DNA of 64,000 nt from Cellulomonas xylanilytica (GCF_007989805.1 NZ_BJUB01000006.1:186001-250000), one strand, 5' to 3'. Positions 46,321-55,546 are shown, counted from the first letter of the stretch. Program-made: numbers and translations. The notes: generated by a model not told the origin, from the letters alone.

Positions 46321-47538
46321 TCAGGACCAGGGGTCGGTCGAGCAGGCGGCCGGGATGCCGGTGGGCGTCCCGGCGCGCATCTGGCAGCAGCCCGGCCGGC
46401 ACACGGAGCGGTACGGCGGCAGGTCGCCCACGGCCGCCTCCGGGACCCGCCGGGCCGCCGCGTCGGCGACCACGTCGGCCGTGACCGGGTGCGGACCGTT
46501 CGCCTCGGCGTCCCGGGCCAGCGCAGCACGCTCGAGCACGAGGTCGACCAGCCCGCGCACGAACGGCTCGCGCGTCCCGACGGTGTCGGCCCGCACCGCG
46601 ACGAGACCGAGCTCGGCCGCCGTCTCCAGCGCCTCGGTGTCGAGGTCGAACGCGACCTCCATGTGGTCCGAGATGAACCCGATCGGCGACAGGACCACGG
46701 CCTGGACGCCGTCGGCCGCGAGCGCCGTGAGGTGGTCGTTGACGTCGGGCTCCAGCCAGGGCTGGCTGGGCGGACCCGAGCGCGAGCAGTAGGCCAGGTC
46801 CCAGGTGACCGGCCGGCCGAGGCGCTCGCCGACGGCCGCGGCGACGGTGGCGGCGACGTCGAGGTGCTGGGCGCTGTAGGTCGCGCCGGAGACCGCCGAG
46901 GCCTCCTCCATCGTGTCGGGGATCGAGTGCGTGACGAAGACCAGTCGCGCGTCGCGGCCGATCGACTCGAACGCCTCGGTCACCGCGTCGACGTTCGCCT
47001 GCACGAAGCCCGGGTGGTTGAAGTAGGACCGCACCTTGTCGACGGCCACGGGGTGCTCGCCCTGGCCGAGCCCGACGTCGACACCGAGCTCGTCGAGCGA
47101 GGCCCAGAGGTTCTCCCGGTACTGCCGGCAGCCCGAGTACGACGAGTACGCGCTGGTGACCAGGGCGAGGACCCGCCGGGCGCCGTCCGCGTACGCCGCG
47201 GACAGGGCGTCGCGCGTGTACGGCTCCCAGTTGCGGTTCCCCCACACCACGGGCAGCTCGATGCCCCGCCGGGCGAGCTCGTCGACGAGCGCCTTCTGCA
47301 GGGCCAGGTTCTGGCCGTTGATCGGGCTGGCGCCGCCGAAGTGGTGGTAGTGCTCGGCGACGACGGCGAGCCGCTCGTCGGGGATGTTCTTGCCGGCGGT
47401 GACGTTGCGCAGGAACGGCAGGACGTCGTCGGGACCGTCCGGCCCGCCGAACGAGAACAGCAGCAGCGCGTCGTACGGGGCGACGGGGCTCAGGTCGGTT
47501 GGGAACGGCGAGGTGCTCACAGCGGTGTCGGGGGCCAC
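46321..47538 (-). CDS. hemH: coproporphyrin ferrochelatase
   Basis: The 405-residue enzyme inserts iron into coproporphyrin III. Conserved parts include [63 protein letters not shown], and [17 protein letters not shown] with metal-binding His/Glu. Near the end CRPGCC (Cys380, 384, 385) with Cys399 matches the [2Fe-2S] cluster seen in many actinobacterial ferrochelatases. GTG at 47538 is preferred over the GTG at 47520, because GATGAT ends six bases before the former. It precedes hemQ by 23 bases. Confidence 0.94.
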   Translation of the reverse strand: MAPDTAVSTSPFPTDLSPVAPYDALLLFSFGGPDGPDDVLPFLRNVTAGKNIPDERLAVVAEHYHHFGGASPINGQNLALQKALVDELARRGIELPVVWGNRNWEPYTRDALSAAYADGARRVLALVTSAYSSYSGCRQYRENLWASLDELGVDVGLGQGEHPVAVDKVRSYFNHPGFVQANVDAVTEAFESIGRDARLVFVTHSIPDTMEEASAVSGATYSAQHLDVAATVAAAVGERLGRPVTWDLAYCSRSGPPSQPWLEPDVNDHLTALAADGVQAVVLSPIGFISDHMEVAFDLDTEALETAAELGLVAVRADTVGTREPFVRGLVDLVLERAALARDAEANGPHPVTADVVADAAARRVPEAAVGDLPPYRSVCRPGCCQMRAGTPTGIPAACSTDPWS

Positions 47539-47544
47539 CGGACG

Positions 47545-47550
47545 ATCATC
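47545..47550 (-). promoter_or_regulatory. possible leaderless -10 box for hemH-hemQ
   Basis: On the minus strand GATGAT, then six bases, then the GTG at 47538. This repeats the N6 spacing seen elsewhere in the window. Confidence 0.4.
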
Positions 47551-47642
47551 GCACCGGGCACGCGGGACGCTCGCGGCGAGCGGCCCGACCGGTGCGTGAG
47601 ATTGTCCGGACGGGTTGTCAGATAACGGCGCCGGCTCGCCCC

Positions 47643-48665
47643 TCAGCCCTTGACCGCTCCCCCGAGCCCCGCCCCACGCAGGAACATGCGCTGGAACACG
47701 AGGAACAGCACGATCGGGATCAGGGTCGAGATGGCCAGGGCGGCCATGAGGACGCCCTTGTCGGTGGTCGCCTCGATGGACGGCAGGCGCACGGACAGCG
47801 GCTGCAGGTCGGGGTTGCGCAGGACCAGCAGCGGCCAGAGGAAGTCCTTCCACGACGCGATGACCGCGAAGATCGACACGACCCCGAGGATCGGCTTGCT
47901 CATGGGCAGCACGATCGACCAGAACAGGCGGTAAGGCCCGGCGCCGTCGACGCGGGCGGCCTCGAAGACCTCGCGCGGGAGGTTGTCGAAGAACCGCTGG
48001 ACGAGCACGACGTTGAACGCGCTCGCGCCGGCGGGCAGCCAGACCCCCCAGAACGAGTTGACCAGGGACGTGTGGAAGACGGGCGTGTCCAGCACCGTCA
48101 GGTAGAGCGGGACCAGCAGCACGACGGCGGGGACGAACAGCGTGGCGAGCACCGCGCCCTGGAGCACGCGGGCGTAGCGCGGCCGCAGCACGGACAGCAG
48201 GTAGCCGCCGGTGGTCGCGACGAGGATCTGGCTGAACCAGGCCCCGGCGGCGAGCACGATCGTGTTGGCGAAGTACTTGCTGACCTGGACGTCGTTCCAC
48301 GCCTCGCTCAGGTTCGACCACGCGATGCCGTTGGGGAAGATCGCCATCGGGGTGCGCAGGATGTCCTGGGTCGGGGTGACGGCGAACTTGGCCAGCAGCA
48401 GCAGCGGCCCGACGCACCAGACGACCAGCAGCACGAGCAGCAGCCAGTGCGAGGTGCCGAGCGACCACCGCACGGACGGGCGTCGCCAGTCCGAGACGGA
48501 CACGGCGCTGCGGTCGTCCGTGGTGTCGGAGGACGAGGCCTTGCGGGCCCGACGCGCGCGGGCGGCGCCGACCGGCTCGGCCCCCGGGATGACCGGGACC
48601 TCGCCGGGGACGGTGCCGAGCACGGGCCGGGGCGTCGTGGGCGGGATGGGCGAGGTCGTCGTCAC
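47643..48665 (-). CDS. sugar ABC transporter permease, MalG type
   Basis: The 340-residue permease has an unusually long hydrophilic N-terminus of about 65 residues. Six membrane spans follow, with the EAA loop REVFEAARVDGAGPYRLFWSIVLP and the C-terminus RMFLRGAGLGGAVKG. It is the last gene of the alpha-glucoside operon. The GTG at 48665 overlaps the stop of the partner permease (GTGA) and determines the start. Which ATPase drives it cannot be seen here. Confidence 0.9.
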   Translation of the reverse strand: MTTTSPIPPTTPRPVLGTVPGEVPVIPGAEPVGAARARRARKASSSDTTDDRSAVSVSDWRRPSVRWSLGTSHWLLLVLLVVWCVGPLLLLAKFAVTPTQDILRTPMAIFPNGIAWSNLSEAWNDVQVSKYFANTIVLAAGAWFSQILVATTGGYLLSVLRPRYARVLQGAVLATLFVPAVVLLVPLYLTVLDTPVFHTSLVNSFWGVWLPAGASAFNVVLVQRFFDNLPREVFEAARVDGAGPYRLFWSIVLPMSKPILGVVSIFAVIASWKDFLWPLLVLRNPDLQPLSVRLPSIEATTDKGVLMAALAISTLIPIVLFLVFQRMFLRGAGLGGAVKG

Positions 48666-49594
48666 GAGGTGCTCCAACGGCGGGTCAGACGGAAGTACAC
48701 GAGCGACATGACGGCGAGGAACACGGCGAGGAGCAGGCTGAGCGCCGTGGCCTCGCCGTAGTTGCCGCCGAGGCTGTTGCCGAACGCGTAGCGGTAGATG
48801 AGCAGCAGGATCGTCACCGTGGCGTTGGCCGGACCACCGCCGGTGAACAGGTAGGGCTCGAGGAACACCTGCGCGGTCCCGATGACCTGCAGGATCAGCG
48901 TGATGAACAGGACCCCGCGCAGCTGCGGCACCAGCACGTGCCAGACCTTGCGCCAGACACCGGCACCGTCGACCTCCGCCGCGTCGTAGAGCTCGGGCGG
49001 GACCGCCGTCAGCGCGGCGAGGTAGATGACGACGGTGCCGCCCGCCGCCGCCCACGTGGCCTCCAGCACCAGCGACGGCATGGCCATCGTCATGGACTGC
49101 AACCAGGGTTGAGGCGGGACGCCGACCCAGCCGAGGATGGTGTTGAACACGCCCTCGGGCCGCGGGTCGTAGAAGAACTTCCACAGCAGGACGGCGACCA
49201 CGGGCGGCACGACGACCGGCAGGTACGCCAGGGCGGAGTACAGGCCCTTCGCTCGCCGGACCTCACGCATCAGCACCGCGGCGACGAGCGGGATGGGGTA
49301 GCCGAACACCAGCGCGAGCAGCGCGAACCAGAGCGTGTTGCGCGTCGCGACAGGCAGCAGCGGGTCCGCGAACACGTTCTGGAAGTTCTGCAGCCCCACC
49401 CACGACGTGGTGATGAGGTTGGTCTTCTGGAAGCTCATCACCACGGCACGGACGATGGGCAGCCACGAGAACACGCCGAAGATCACGAGCAGGGGCAGGG
49501 CGAACACCAGCGCGCTCAGGCCACCGCCCCGCACCCAGGTGAGCGGGGTGCCGGGGCGTCGACGGGGCGCGAGGACGACGTCGTCCGTGGTCAT
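48662..49594 (-). CDS. sugar ABC transporter permease, MalF type
   Basis: The 310-residue permease has six membrane spans, beginning ALVFALPLLVIFGVFSWLP, and the EAA loop LYDAAEVDGAGVWRKVWHVLVPQL. It forms the channel with the overlapping MalG-type gene. ATG at 49594 has GGAAGG six bases upstream. A longer reading frame upstream runs back through the preceding intercistronic hairpin and binding-protein gene and is rejected. Confidence 0.91.
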   Translation of the reverse strand: MTTDDVVLAPRRRPGTPLTWVRGGGLSALVFALPLLVIFGVFSWLPIVRAVVMSFQKTNLITTSWVGLQNFQNVFADPLLPVATRNTLWFALLALVFGYPIPLVAAVLMREVRRAKGLYSALAYLPVVVPPVVAVLLWKFFYDPRPEGVFNTILGWVGVPPQPWLQSMTMAMPSLVLEATWAAAGGTVVIYLAALTAVPPELYDAAEVDGAGVWRKVWHVLVPQLRGVLFITLILQVIGTAQVFLEPYLFTGGGPANATVTILLLIYRYAFGNSLGGNYGEATALSLLLAVFLAVMSLVYFRLTRRWSTS

Positions 49595-49632
49595 CAAGGG
49601 CCTTCCTGGGGGTGCGGACGTGCGACCAAGGA

Positions 49633-49662
49633 TGCCCGGCCGGGACGCTCCCCGGCCGGGCA
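49633..49662 (-). promoter_or_regulatory. intercistronic stem-loop in the alpha-glucoside operon
   Basis: A perfect 12-base-pair GC stem (49633-49644 and 49651-49662) with a six-base loop lies between the binding-protein and first permease genes. It occupies the same position as the stem-loop in the cellobiose-type operon. Confidence 0.7.
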
Positions 49663-49671
49663 CCCCGGGTG

Positions 49672-51048
49672 TCACTGGTCGAGCAGGGCCTGACCCTGGG
49701 CGTTGGCCGTCTCGAGCAGGGCGTCGATGTCGGCGTTCTCGTCCGTGAGGACCGCCTGCACGACCGGGAAGAGCAGAGCGTAGGTGTCCTGGGTGGACGC
49801 GCTGATCTCGCCGATGCTGGGCTGTGTGAACATCACGTCCGTGTAGCCCTTCATGTTCTCGAGCGGGACGTTGATGTAGTCCTTGACCCACTCGAGCGAC
49901 GTCGCGTACTGCTCCTCGCTGAAGATCGGGAGCACCGGGGTGCCCACGGCCTGGTCGTTCTCGTTGCGGAGCTTGGCGTCGGCGACGGCCTGGTCCTGGT
50001 CGAGCATCTTGGACAGGTACCAGAAGTCGATCCACTTGACCGCCGCGTCCTTCTGCGCGTCGGTGGACTCCTGGGTCACCGCCGCGAGGGTGCCACCCGT
50101 GAGGGCGCCGCCACCGTTCGAGGTCGGGATGGCGGTGAGGCCGTAGCCCCAGTCCTCGGTCATGCCGTTGTTCTCGACGAGCGCGTTGTAGACGTCCGAG
50201 CCGGACGTGTACATGGCCAGCTGGCCACCCGCGAACGCCTCGTTGATCTCACCCCAGCCCAGGTCGGTGCGGGGCAGGATCGAGTTGTCCTCGAAGCGCA
50301 GGGCGTGCAGCCACTCCAGGTGCTCCTTGACGGCCGGGTCGTCGAGGGTGGCGGTGTACGCGTCGCCGTCCTGCTCCTGGATGACCCCACCGCGGGAGTT
50401 GGCCGCGGCGGCGAGCTGCCAGCCGCCCGCGTTGTCGAGCGCCATCGTCGCGTAGCCCGCGACACCCGTGGCGTCGTGGATCGTCTTCGCGTACTCGCGG
50501 ACCTCCTCCCACGTCGTCGGCGGCTGGTCGGGGTCGAGGCCCGCCTGCTCGAAGAGGTTGCGGTTGTAGTGCAGCGCGACGCCGTAGATCGACTTGGCGG
50601 GGATCGCGTAGACCTTGCCGTCCGAGCCGGTGCCGGACTCCAGCAGGTTCTCGTTGAAGTCGTCCGCGAAGGACAGGGAGTCGAACTGCTCGGAGATGTC
50701 GGCCAGCTGGCCGTTCTCGATGAGCGTCTTGGCGTCCGTCAGGGGGATCTCGAACACGTTGGGCAGCGTGCCGCCGGCCAGCTGCGCGGAGAAGGTCGAC
50801 GCGAGCCAGTTGTACTCCTCGGGCTCCACGTTGATGTCCGGGTTGGCCGCCTCGAACTCCGCGACGCGCTCGTTCAGCGCGTCGACGGCCTCGGTCTCGG
50901 CGCCGGGCTGCAGCCCGGCGACGGTGATGGTCACCGTGCCGTCGGCGGACTCGCCGCCCGACGGCTCGTCGTCCGTGCTGCAGGCGGCCAGCAGGCCGAG
51001 CGACAGCACACCGGCCATGGCGAGCGCGGTGGTGCGTGAGGACCTCAT
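49672..51048 (-). CDS. sugar ABC transporter solute-binding lipoprotein
   Basis: The 458-residue lipoprotein has lipobox LAAC (Cys23), an acidic spacer and a family-1 carbohydrate-binding fold (VTITVAGLQPGAETEAVDALNE, FEAANPDINVEPEE, WEEVREYAKTIHDATG, FTQPSIGEISA). It delivers sugar to the two downstream permeases. The adjacent GH13 enzyme points to a maltose-like or other alpha-glucoside ligand. I prefer the ATG at 51048, with GGAG five bases upstream. The GTG two codons earlier would touch the ribosome-binding site. Confidence 0.88.
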   Translation of the reverse strand: MRSSRTTALAMAGVLSLGLLAACSTDDEPSGGESADGTVTITVAGLQPGAETEAVDALNERVAEFEAANPDINVEPEEYNWLASTFSAQLAGGTLPNVFEIPLTDAKTLIENGQLADISEQFDSLSFADDFNENLLESGTGSDGKVYAIPAKSIYGVALHYNRNLFEQAGLDPDQPPTTWEEVREYAKTIHDATGVAGYATMALDNAGGWQLAAAANSRGGVIQEQDGDAYTATLDDPAVKEHLEWLHALRFEDNSILPRTDLGWGEINEAFAGGQLAMYTSGSDVYNALVENNGMTEDWGYGLTAIPTSNGGGALTGGTLAAVTQESTDAQKDAAVKWIDFWYLSKMLDQDQAVADAKLRNENDQAVGTPVLPIFSEEQYATSLEWVKDYINVPLENMKGYTDVMFTQPSIGEISASTQDTYALLFPVVQAVLTDENADIDALLETANAQGQALLDQ

Positions 51049-51121
51049 CGTCACTCCTTCGTGAGGGAACGCGCCGGCGGGGTGCCAGGTCGCGATCGTG
51101 CGGGGGTCGGGCTGGTGCGGA

Positions 51122-52753
51122 TCAGGCGGGGGTGCGCAGCCACACGGCGGTGTCGCGCGGCAGCAGGCCTGCCTCGAGCGGGGCGCTCGAGATCAGGACG
51201 TCGGTGTGGGTGGGCAGGGCGGCGGGCTCGTCGCCCAGGTTGACGACGCACACGAGACCGCCACGGGCGATCGCGAGCACGTCGTCGGAGCTGTCGATCC
51301 ACGTCATCGGTCCGTCGCCCAGGGCGGGCTCGGCCCGGCGGATCGCCAGGAGGTCGCGGTACAGGTGCAGGGTGGAGGCCGGGTCGTCCTCCTGGGCGGC
51401 GACGGACAGCTCCGCCCAGCGGGCGGGCTGCGGGAGCCACGAGCCGCCCGAGCCGAACCCGTAGGGCGCGGCGCTCCCCGACCAGGGCAGCGGCACACGG
51501 CAGCCGTCACGGCCCGGGTCGACGCCCTCGGAGCGGAAGTGCATCGGGTCCTGCAGGAGCTCCAGCGGGAGGTCCTCGACCTCGGGCAGGCCCAGCTCGT
51601 CGCCCTGGTAGATGTAGAGGGAGCCCGGCAGCGCCGCGGTCAGCAGCGCCGCGGCGCGCGCCCGTCGCAGCCCCAGCGTCAGGTCGGTCGGGGTGCCGAA
51701 GCGCTTGGCGGTGAACGCGAACGACGTGTCCTCGCGGCCGTAGCGCGTGACCGGACGCGTGACGTCGTGGTTGGACAGCACCCAGGTGGCCGGGGCGCCG
51801 ACGGGCCCGTGCGCGGCGAGCGTGAGGTCGATCGACTCGCGCAGCTGCTTGGCGTCCCACGGCCGCGCCATGAAGTCGAAGTTGAAGGCGGTGTGCATCT
51901 CGTCGGGCCGCAGGTACTGGGCGAACCGGGCCTTGTCCTGCAGCCAGACCTCGCCGACGAGCACGCGGGTGCCCTCGTAGGAGTCGGCGACGGCGCGCCA
52001 GCCGCGGTAGACGTCGTGCAGCTCGTCGCGGTCGACGTGCGGGTGCTCCCCCGGCCCGGCGTGCTCGGGGACCTCCGGCAGCGCGGCGTCCTTGACCAGC
52101 AGCGCCGCGGAGTCGATCCGGATCCCGGCGACGCCGCGGTCGAACCAGAACCGCAGCACGGACTCGAACTCCGCGACCACGTCGGGGTGGGACCAGTTGA
52201 GGTCGGGCTGCTGCGGCGCGAACAGGTGCAGGTACCACTCCCCGGGCGTGCCGTCCGCGTCCGTGGTGCGCGTCCAGGTGCTGCCCTGGAAGTCGGACAC
52301 CCAGCCGGTCGGGATCTGCTCGCCGTGCTCGCCCTTGCCGGGGTGGAACCAGAACCGCTCCCGCTCCGGCGAGCCGGGGCCTGCGGCGAGCGCGGCCTGG
52401 AACCACGCGTGCTGGTCCGACACGTGGTTGGGCACGACGTCGATGATCGTCCGGATCCCCACGTCGAGTGCCTCGGAGATGAGCAGCTCGGCCTCCTCCA
52501 GCGTGCCGAACGCCGGGTCGATGGCGCGGTAGTCCGCGACGTCGTAGCCGCCGTCCGCGAGCGGGGAGACGTACCAGGGGGTCACCCAGATCGCGTCGAC
52601 GCCGAGGTCACGCAGGTACGGCAGCCGCGAGCGCAGGCCTGCCAGGTCGCCGGTGCCGTCGCCGTTCCCGTCCGCGAAGCTGCGCGGGTAGACCTGGTAG
52701 ATCACTGCGCCACGCCACCACTGGGGGTCGGTCTCCGGCTGCGGCTGCGCCAC
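51122..52753 (-). CDS. GH13 alpha-glucosidase (oligo-1,6-/alpha-1,4-glucosidase type)
   Basis: The 543-residue cytoplasmic enzyme is a GH13 barrel. It has VIYQVYPRSFADGNGDGTGD at the start (GH13_30/31-like calcium loop DGNGDGTGD), DVVPNH at about 105-110, the nucleophile Asp214 in IRIDSAA, acid/base Glu268 in GEVW and transition-state Asp330 in SNHD. No signal peptide is present, so it acts on sugars already imported. It is the first gene of a four-gene operon with the binding protein and permeases. Substrate specificity within alpha-glucosides is uncertain. Confidence 0.92.
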   Translation of the reverse strand: MAQPQPETDPQWWRGAVIYQVYPRSFADGNGDGTGDLAGLRSRLPYLRDLGVDAIWVTPWYVSPLADGGYDVADYRAIDPAFGTLEEAELLISEALDVGIRTIIDVVPNHVSDQHAWFQAALAAGPGSPERERFWFHPGKGEHGEQIPTGWVSDFQGSTWTRTTDADGTPGEWYLHLFAPQQPDLNWSHPDVVAEFESVLRFWFDRGVAGIRIDSAALLVKDAALPEVPEHAGPGEHPHVDRDELHDVYRGWRAVADSYEGTRVLVGEVWLQDKARFAQYLRPDEMHTAFNFDFMARPWDAKQLRESIDLTLAAHGPVGAPATWVLSNHDVTRPVTRYGREDTSFAFTAKRFGTPTDLTLGLRRARAAALLTAALPGSLYIYQGDELGLPEVEDLPLELLQDPMHFRSEGVDPGRDGCRVPLPWSGSAAPYGFGSGGSWLPQPARWAELSVAAQEDDPASTLHLYRDLLAIRRAEPALGDGPMTWIDSSDDVLAIARGGLVCVVNLGDEPAALPTHTDVLISSAPLEAGLLPRDTAVWLRTPA

Positions 52754-52991
52754 TCGCGTCTCGTCTCTCGTGGGCCGCCGTCGCCGGGGCCGGGATGTCC
52801 TGTCACGGGGCGACGGGGCCTGCGGAACGCCCTCGTCGCGAGCACGACGCTAAAGGAAGTGACTGGATCAACGCAAGAACCCGACAGAGTAGTTATCGAA
52901 GTGTGACCGTCGCCGGCGACAGAAGCGGCAGAACCACACAGGCCCCGCGAGCGCCGGGTCGGCGGTCACGGGGCCCGGGAACGGGCGGAGG
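52754..52991 (-). promoter_or_regulatory. upstream region of the GH13 operon
   Basis: Read on the minus strand, TTGCGT and TAGCGT are 18 bases apart near 52850-52885 and could form a promoter. Around it is a less GC-rich stretch (CGATAACTACTCTG). I could not find a convincing copy of the CTTGCAG dyad present before the LacI gene. Confidence 0.35.
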
Positions 52992-54020
52992 TCAGCCGGC
53001 GACGGACGCCGGCTGCGTCGGGGCGGGCCCGGTGGAGCCGCGCACGACGAGCTCCGGCTCGAAGAGGAGCTCGTCCTGGGGCACGACGCCACCGTGGATC
53101 TGGCTGACCAGCAGGTCGATCGCCGCACGGCCCATCGGCTCGATCGGCTGGCGGACCGTGGTCAGGGGCGGCTCGGTGCAGCTCATGAAGGCGGAGTCGT
53201 CGTAGCCGACGACGGAGATGTCGTCCGGCACGCGCAGGCCCGCCCGGCGCGCCGCCCTGATCACCCCGAGGGCCAGCGGGTCGCTGGCGCACACGACGCC
53301 CGTCACGCCTTCCTTCAGGAGCCGGTTCCCCGCCGCCTGACCGCTCTCCAGGGAGTAGGCGCTGCGGACCACCTGACGCTCCCCCAGCTCCAGGCCCAGG
53401 CGCTGCATGATCGCCTGGGCGGCGCGCAGCTTGCGCTCGGACGGCACGTGGTCCACGGGGCCCAGCACCAGCCCGATCGTCGTGTGCCCGAGCGACGCGA
53501 GGTGCCCGATCGCCTGCTCGATGGCCACCTCGTCGTCGCAGGACACCCGCGGGAACGGCAGCTCCTCGATCGAGGCGTTGATCAGCACGACCGGCAGGCT
53601 GCGCCCGGCGAGCCGCTCGTAGTGCCCGTGCGTGGCGTCCCGCTGCGCGTAGTGGCCGCCGGCGAAGACGATGCCGGACACCTGCTGCCCGAGCAGCAGC
53701 TCGACGTAGTCCGCCTCCGAGACGCCCCCGGCGGTCTGGGTGCACAGGACGGGGGTGAACCCCTGCTGCGCCAGGGCGCCGCCGACCACCTCGGCGAACG
53801 CGGGGAAGATCGGGTTCTGCAGCTCGGGCAGCACCAGACCGACGAGCCGGGCGCGCTCGCCGCGCAACTTGGTCGGCCGTTCGTAGCCGAGGACGTCGAG
53901 CGCCGTCAGCACCGCCTCCCGCGTCGACTCGGCCACACCGGGCTTGCCGTTGAGCACGCGGCTCACCGTCGCCTCCGAGACGCCGACCTTGCGTGCTACC
54001 TCTGCGAGTCGCCTGGACAT
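52992..54020 (-). CDS. LacI-family regulator of the alpha-glucoside operon
   Basis: The 342-residue regulator has its helix-turn-helix right at the N-terminus (RRLAEVARKVGVSEATVSRVLNG), the hinge GVAESTREAVLTALDVLGY and a PBP-like effector domain (VGLVLPELQNPIFPAFAEVV, GYDDSAFMSCTEPPLTTV). It lies upstream of the GH13 gene in the same orientation, with 238 bases between. Overlapping CTTGCAG palindromes sit just in front of its own start, so it is probably autoregulated. The ATG at 54020 begins MSRRLAEVA. Upstream in-frame residues cover the operator and are not coding. Confidence 0.9.
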   Translation of the reverse strand: MSRRLAEVARKVGVSEATVSRVLNGKPGVAESTREAVLTALDVLGYERPTKLRGERARLVGLVLPELQNPIFPAFAEVVGGALAQQGFTPVLCTQTAGGVSEADYVELLLGQQVSGIVFAGGHYAQRDATHGHYERLAGRSLPVVLINASIEELPFPRVSCDDEVAIEQAIGHLASLGHTTIGLVLGPVDHVPSERKLRAAQAIMQRLGLELGERQVVRSAYSLESGQAAGNRLLKEGVTGVVCASDPLALGVIRAARRAGLRVPDDISVVGYDDSAFMSCTEPPLTTVRQPIEPMGRAAIDLLVSQIHGGVVPQDELLFEPELVVRGSTGPAPTQPASVAG

Positions 54021-54043
54021 GGGTGTGAGCGTACTGCCCCACC

Positions 54044-54072
54044 CTGCAAGTGGCTTGCAGAACGCTGCAAGC
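54044..54072. promoter_or_regulatory. overlapping LacI operators with three CTTGCAG half-sites
   Basis: CTGCAAG-TGG-CTTGCAG (54044-54060) overlaps GCTTGCAG-AACG-CTGCAAGC (54053-54072), so the middle CTTGCAG is shared by two palindromes. They lie 24-52 bases upstream of the LacI start. MalR/AglR-type regulators of actinobacteria bind CTTGCAAG-like sequences. Confidence 0.65.
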
Positions 54073-54187
54073 ACTTCCAGGACGTGTCGTCACCCGTTCG
54101 CCGTACGCCGAGACGGCCCGAGGTGCGGCAGCGCCCGCAGGCTTCTACCGTCGTACCGCCCCACCGCCCCGCGCAGACAGGACTCCC

Positions 54188-55048
54188 GTGCCCCCGACCG
54201 AGTCCCGCACCCCGGAGCGCTCGGCACTGGGCCGCCGGTACGTGCTCGAGCAGCAGCTCGGGCGCGGCGGTTCGGGCGAGGTCTTCCGGGCCACCGATGT
54301 CCGGCTGCACCGCTCCGTCGCGCTCAAGCTCTTCTCGATCGGCGCGGCGACGCCCGAGGACATCCGGCGCTACGCGCAGGAGGCGCGGGTCCTGTCCTCG
54401 CTCACGCACCCGAGCCTGGTCGCGCTGCTGGACGTCGGCGCCGACGTCCTGCCCGACGGCGGTCCCGTCGCGTTCCTCGTCATGGAGCTGGTGGACGGGC
54501 GGACGCTGCGCGACACGATCGCCGGCGGACCGCTGCCCCCGTCGGTCACGGCCGACGTCGGGCGGCAGCTCGCGCTCGCCCTCGGGCACGCCCACGGCGC
54601 CGGCGTCGTGCACCGGGACGTCAAGCCGTCCAACGTCCTGGTGGCCACCGACCGGCTCGACGGCGGACGCCGGGACGCCCCGCTGCTGCCCGTGGTCCTC
54701 GCCGACTTCGGCATCGCGGTGACGACGGCGAGCGCCCCGGAGGCGCCCCGCGGGACGTCCGGCACGGCCGGGTACCAGAGCCCGGAGCAGGCGCTCGGGC
54801 ACCCTGCGGGCCCGGCCAGCGACATCTACTCGCTCGGCCTGGTGCTCCTCGAGTGCCTGACGGGCGCGCGGGCGTACCCGGGCGACCCGCTGACCAGCTC
54901 GCTCGCGCGGCTGCTCGACCCCGTCGACGTCCCCGAGCGGTTCGGCCGGGACTGGCGCAGGCTGCTGCTCGCAATGACCGCGGACGACCCGGCCGCACGC
55001 CCGGCCCCGGCGGTCGTGGCCGCGGAGCTGCGCGCGCTACGCGTCTGA
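54188..55048 (+). CDS. soluble serine/threonine protein kinase
   Basis: The 286-residue protein is a bare Hanks-type kinase domain. It has the glycine loop LGRGGSGEV, Lys47 in VALKL, Glu66 in the C-helix, HRDVKPSN (Asp144), DFG (Asp173) and the GTAGYQSPEQ activation segment end. No membrane span, PASTA or other sensor domain follows, unlike PknB. It should phosphorylate cytoplasmic targets under unseen control. Start GTG at 54188 follows AGGAC. It diverges from the LacI gene; its 3' end overlaps the converging MarR gene by 12 bases. Confidence 0.9.
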   Translation: MPPTESRTPERSALGRRYVLEQQLGRGGSGEVFRATDVRLHRSVALKLFSIGAATPEDIRRYAQEARVLSSLTHPSLVALLDVGADVLPDGGPVAFLVMELVDGRTLRDTIAGGPLPPSVTADVGRQLALALGHAHGAGVVHRDVKPSNVLVATDRLDGGRRDAPLLPVVLADFGIAVTTASAPEAPRGTSGTAGYQSPEQALGHPAGPASDIYSLGLVLLECLTGARAYPGDPLTSSLARLLDPVDVPERFGRDWRRLLLAMTADDPAARPAPAVVAAELRALRV

Positions 55049-55519
55049 CTCGTCGGGGATCCCCGCCTGGGCGGCACGCAGCTTGTCCGTGAGCGCCTGC
55101 AGCGTCGCCAGCTCCTGCGCGTCCAGCGCACCGCCGACGAGTCGCCGGATCGTGCGGACGTGCCGACGGCCGATCTCCCGCTGCACCCGCCAGCCGTCCT
55201 GCGTCAGGGCGACCGCCACGCCGCGTGCGTCGCCCTCGACCGGCCCGCGGCGCACGAGGCCGTCCTGCTCGAGCCGCTCGACCATGCGGGACAGGCTCGG
55301 CTGGGTCAGCAGGCTGTTCTCCCCCAGGTCGCGCAGCCGCGCGGTCCCGTCCGGGCAGCCGGACAGGGTGAACAGGACGTCGTACTCGCGGATGCTCAGG
55401 TCGCCCCAGACGTCGTCACGCTGGAAGCGCCGCATGAGCGCCACCTGGGCCCGGAAGAGCGACTCCCACGCCTCGGCGGCCTCCCGCGTCCCGGGCAGCT
55501 CCCGCGCACCCTCCGTCAT
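55037..55519 (-). CDS. MarR-family transcriptional regulator
   Basis: The 160-residue regulator has the MarR winged helix: [69 protein letters not shown] contains the recognition helix and the wing DARG. Flanking helices would dimerise. The ATG at 55519 follows GGAAGGCGAG. An earlier ATG at 55552 has no ribosome-binding site and would overlap the palindromic candidate operator. The target may be itself, but the gene is also divergent from the xylanase. Confidence 0.85.
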   Translation of the reverse strand: MTEGARELPGTREAAEAWESLFRAQVALMRRFQRDDVWGDLSIREYDVLFTLSGCPDGTARLRDLGENSLLTQPSLSRMVERLEQDGLVRRGPVEGDARGVAVALTQDGWRVQREIGRRHVRTIRRLVGGALDAQELATLQALTDKLRAAQAGIPDESDA

Positions 55520-55546
55520 CGACCCACTCGCCTTCCTCGACCGCCG

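Noticed and set aside
52850..52900. LacI operator before the GH13 gene
   Set aside because: Only a single TTGCG-like half-site is present; no second arm at consistent spacing.
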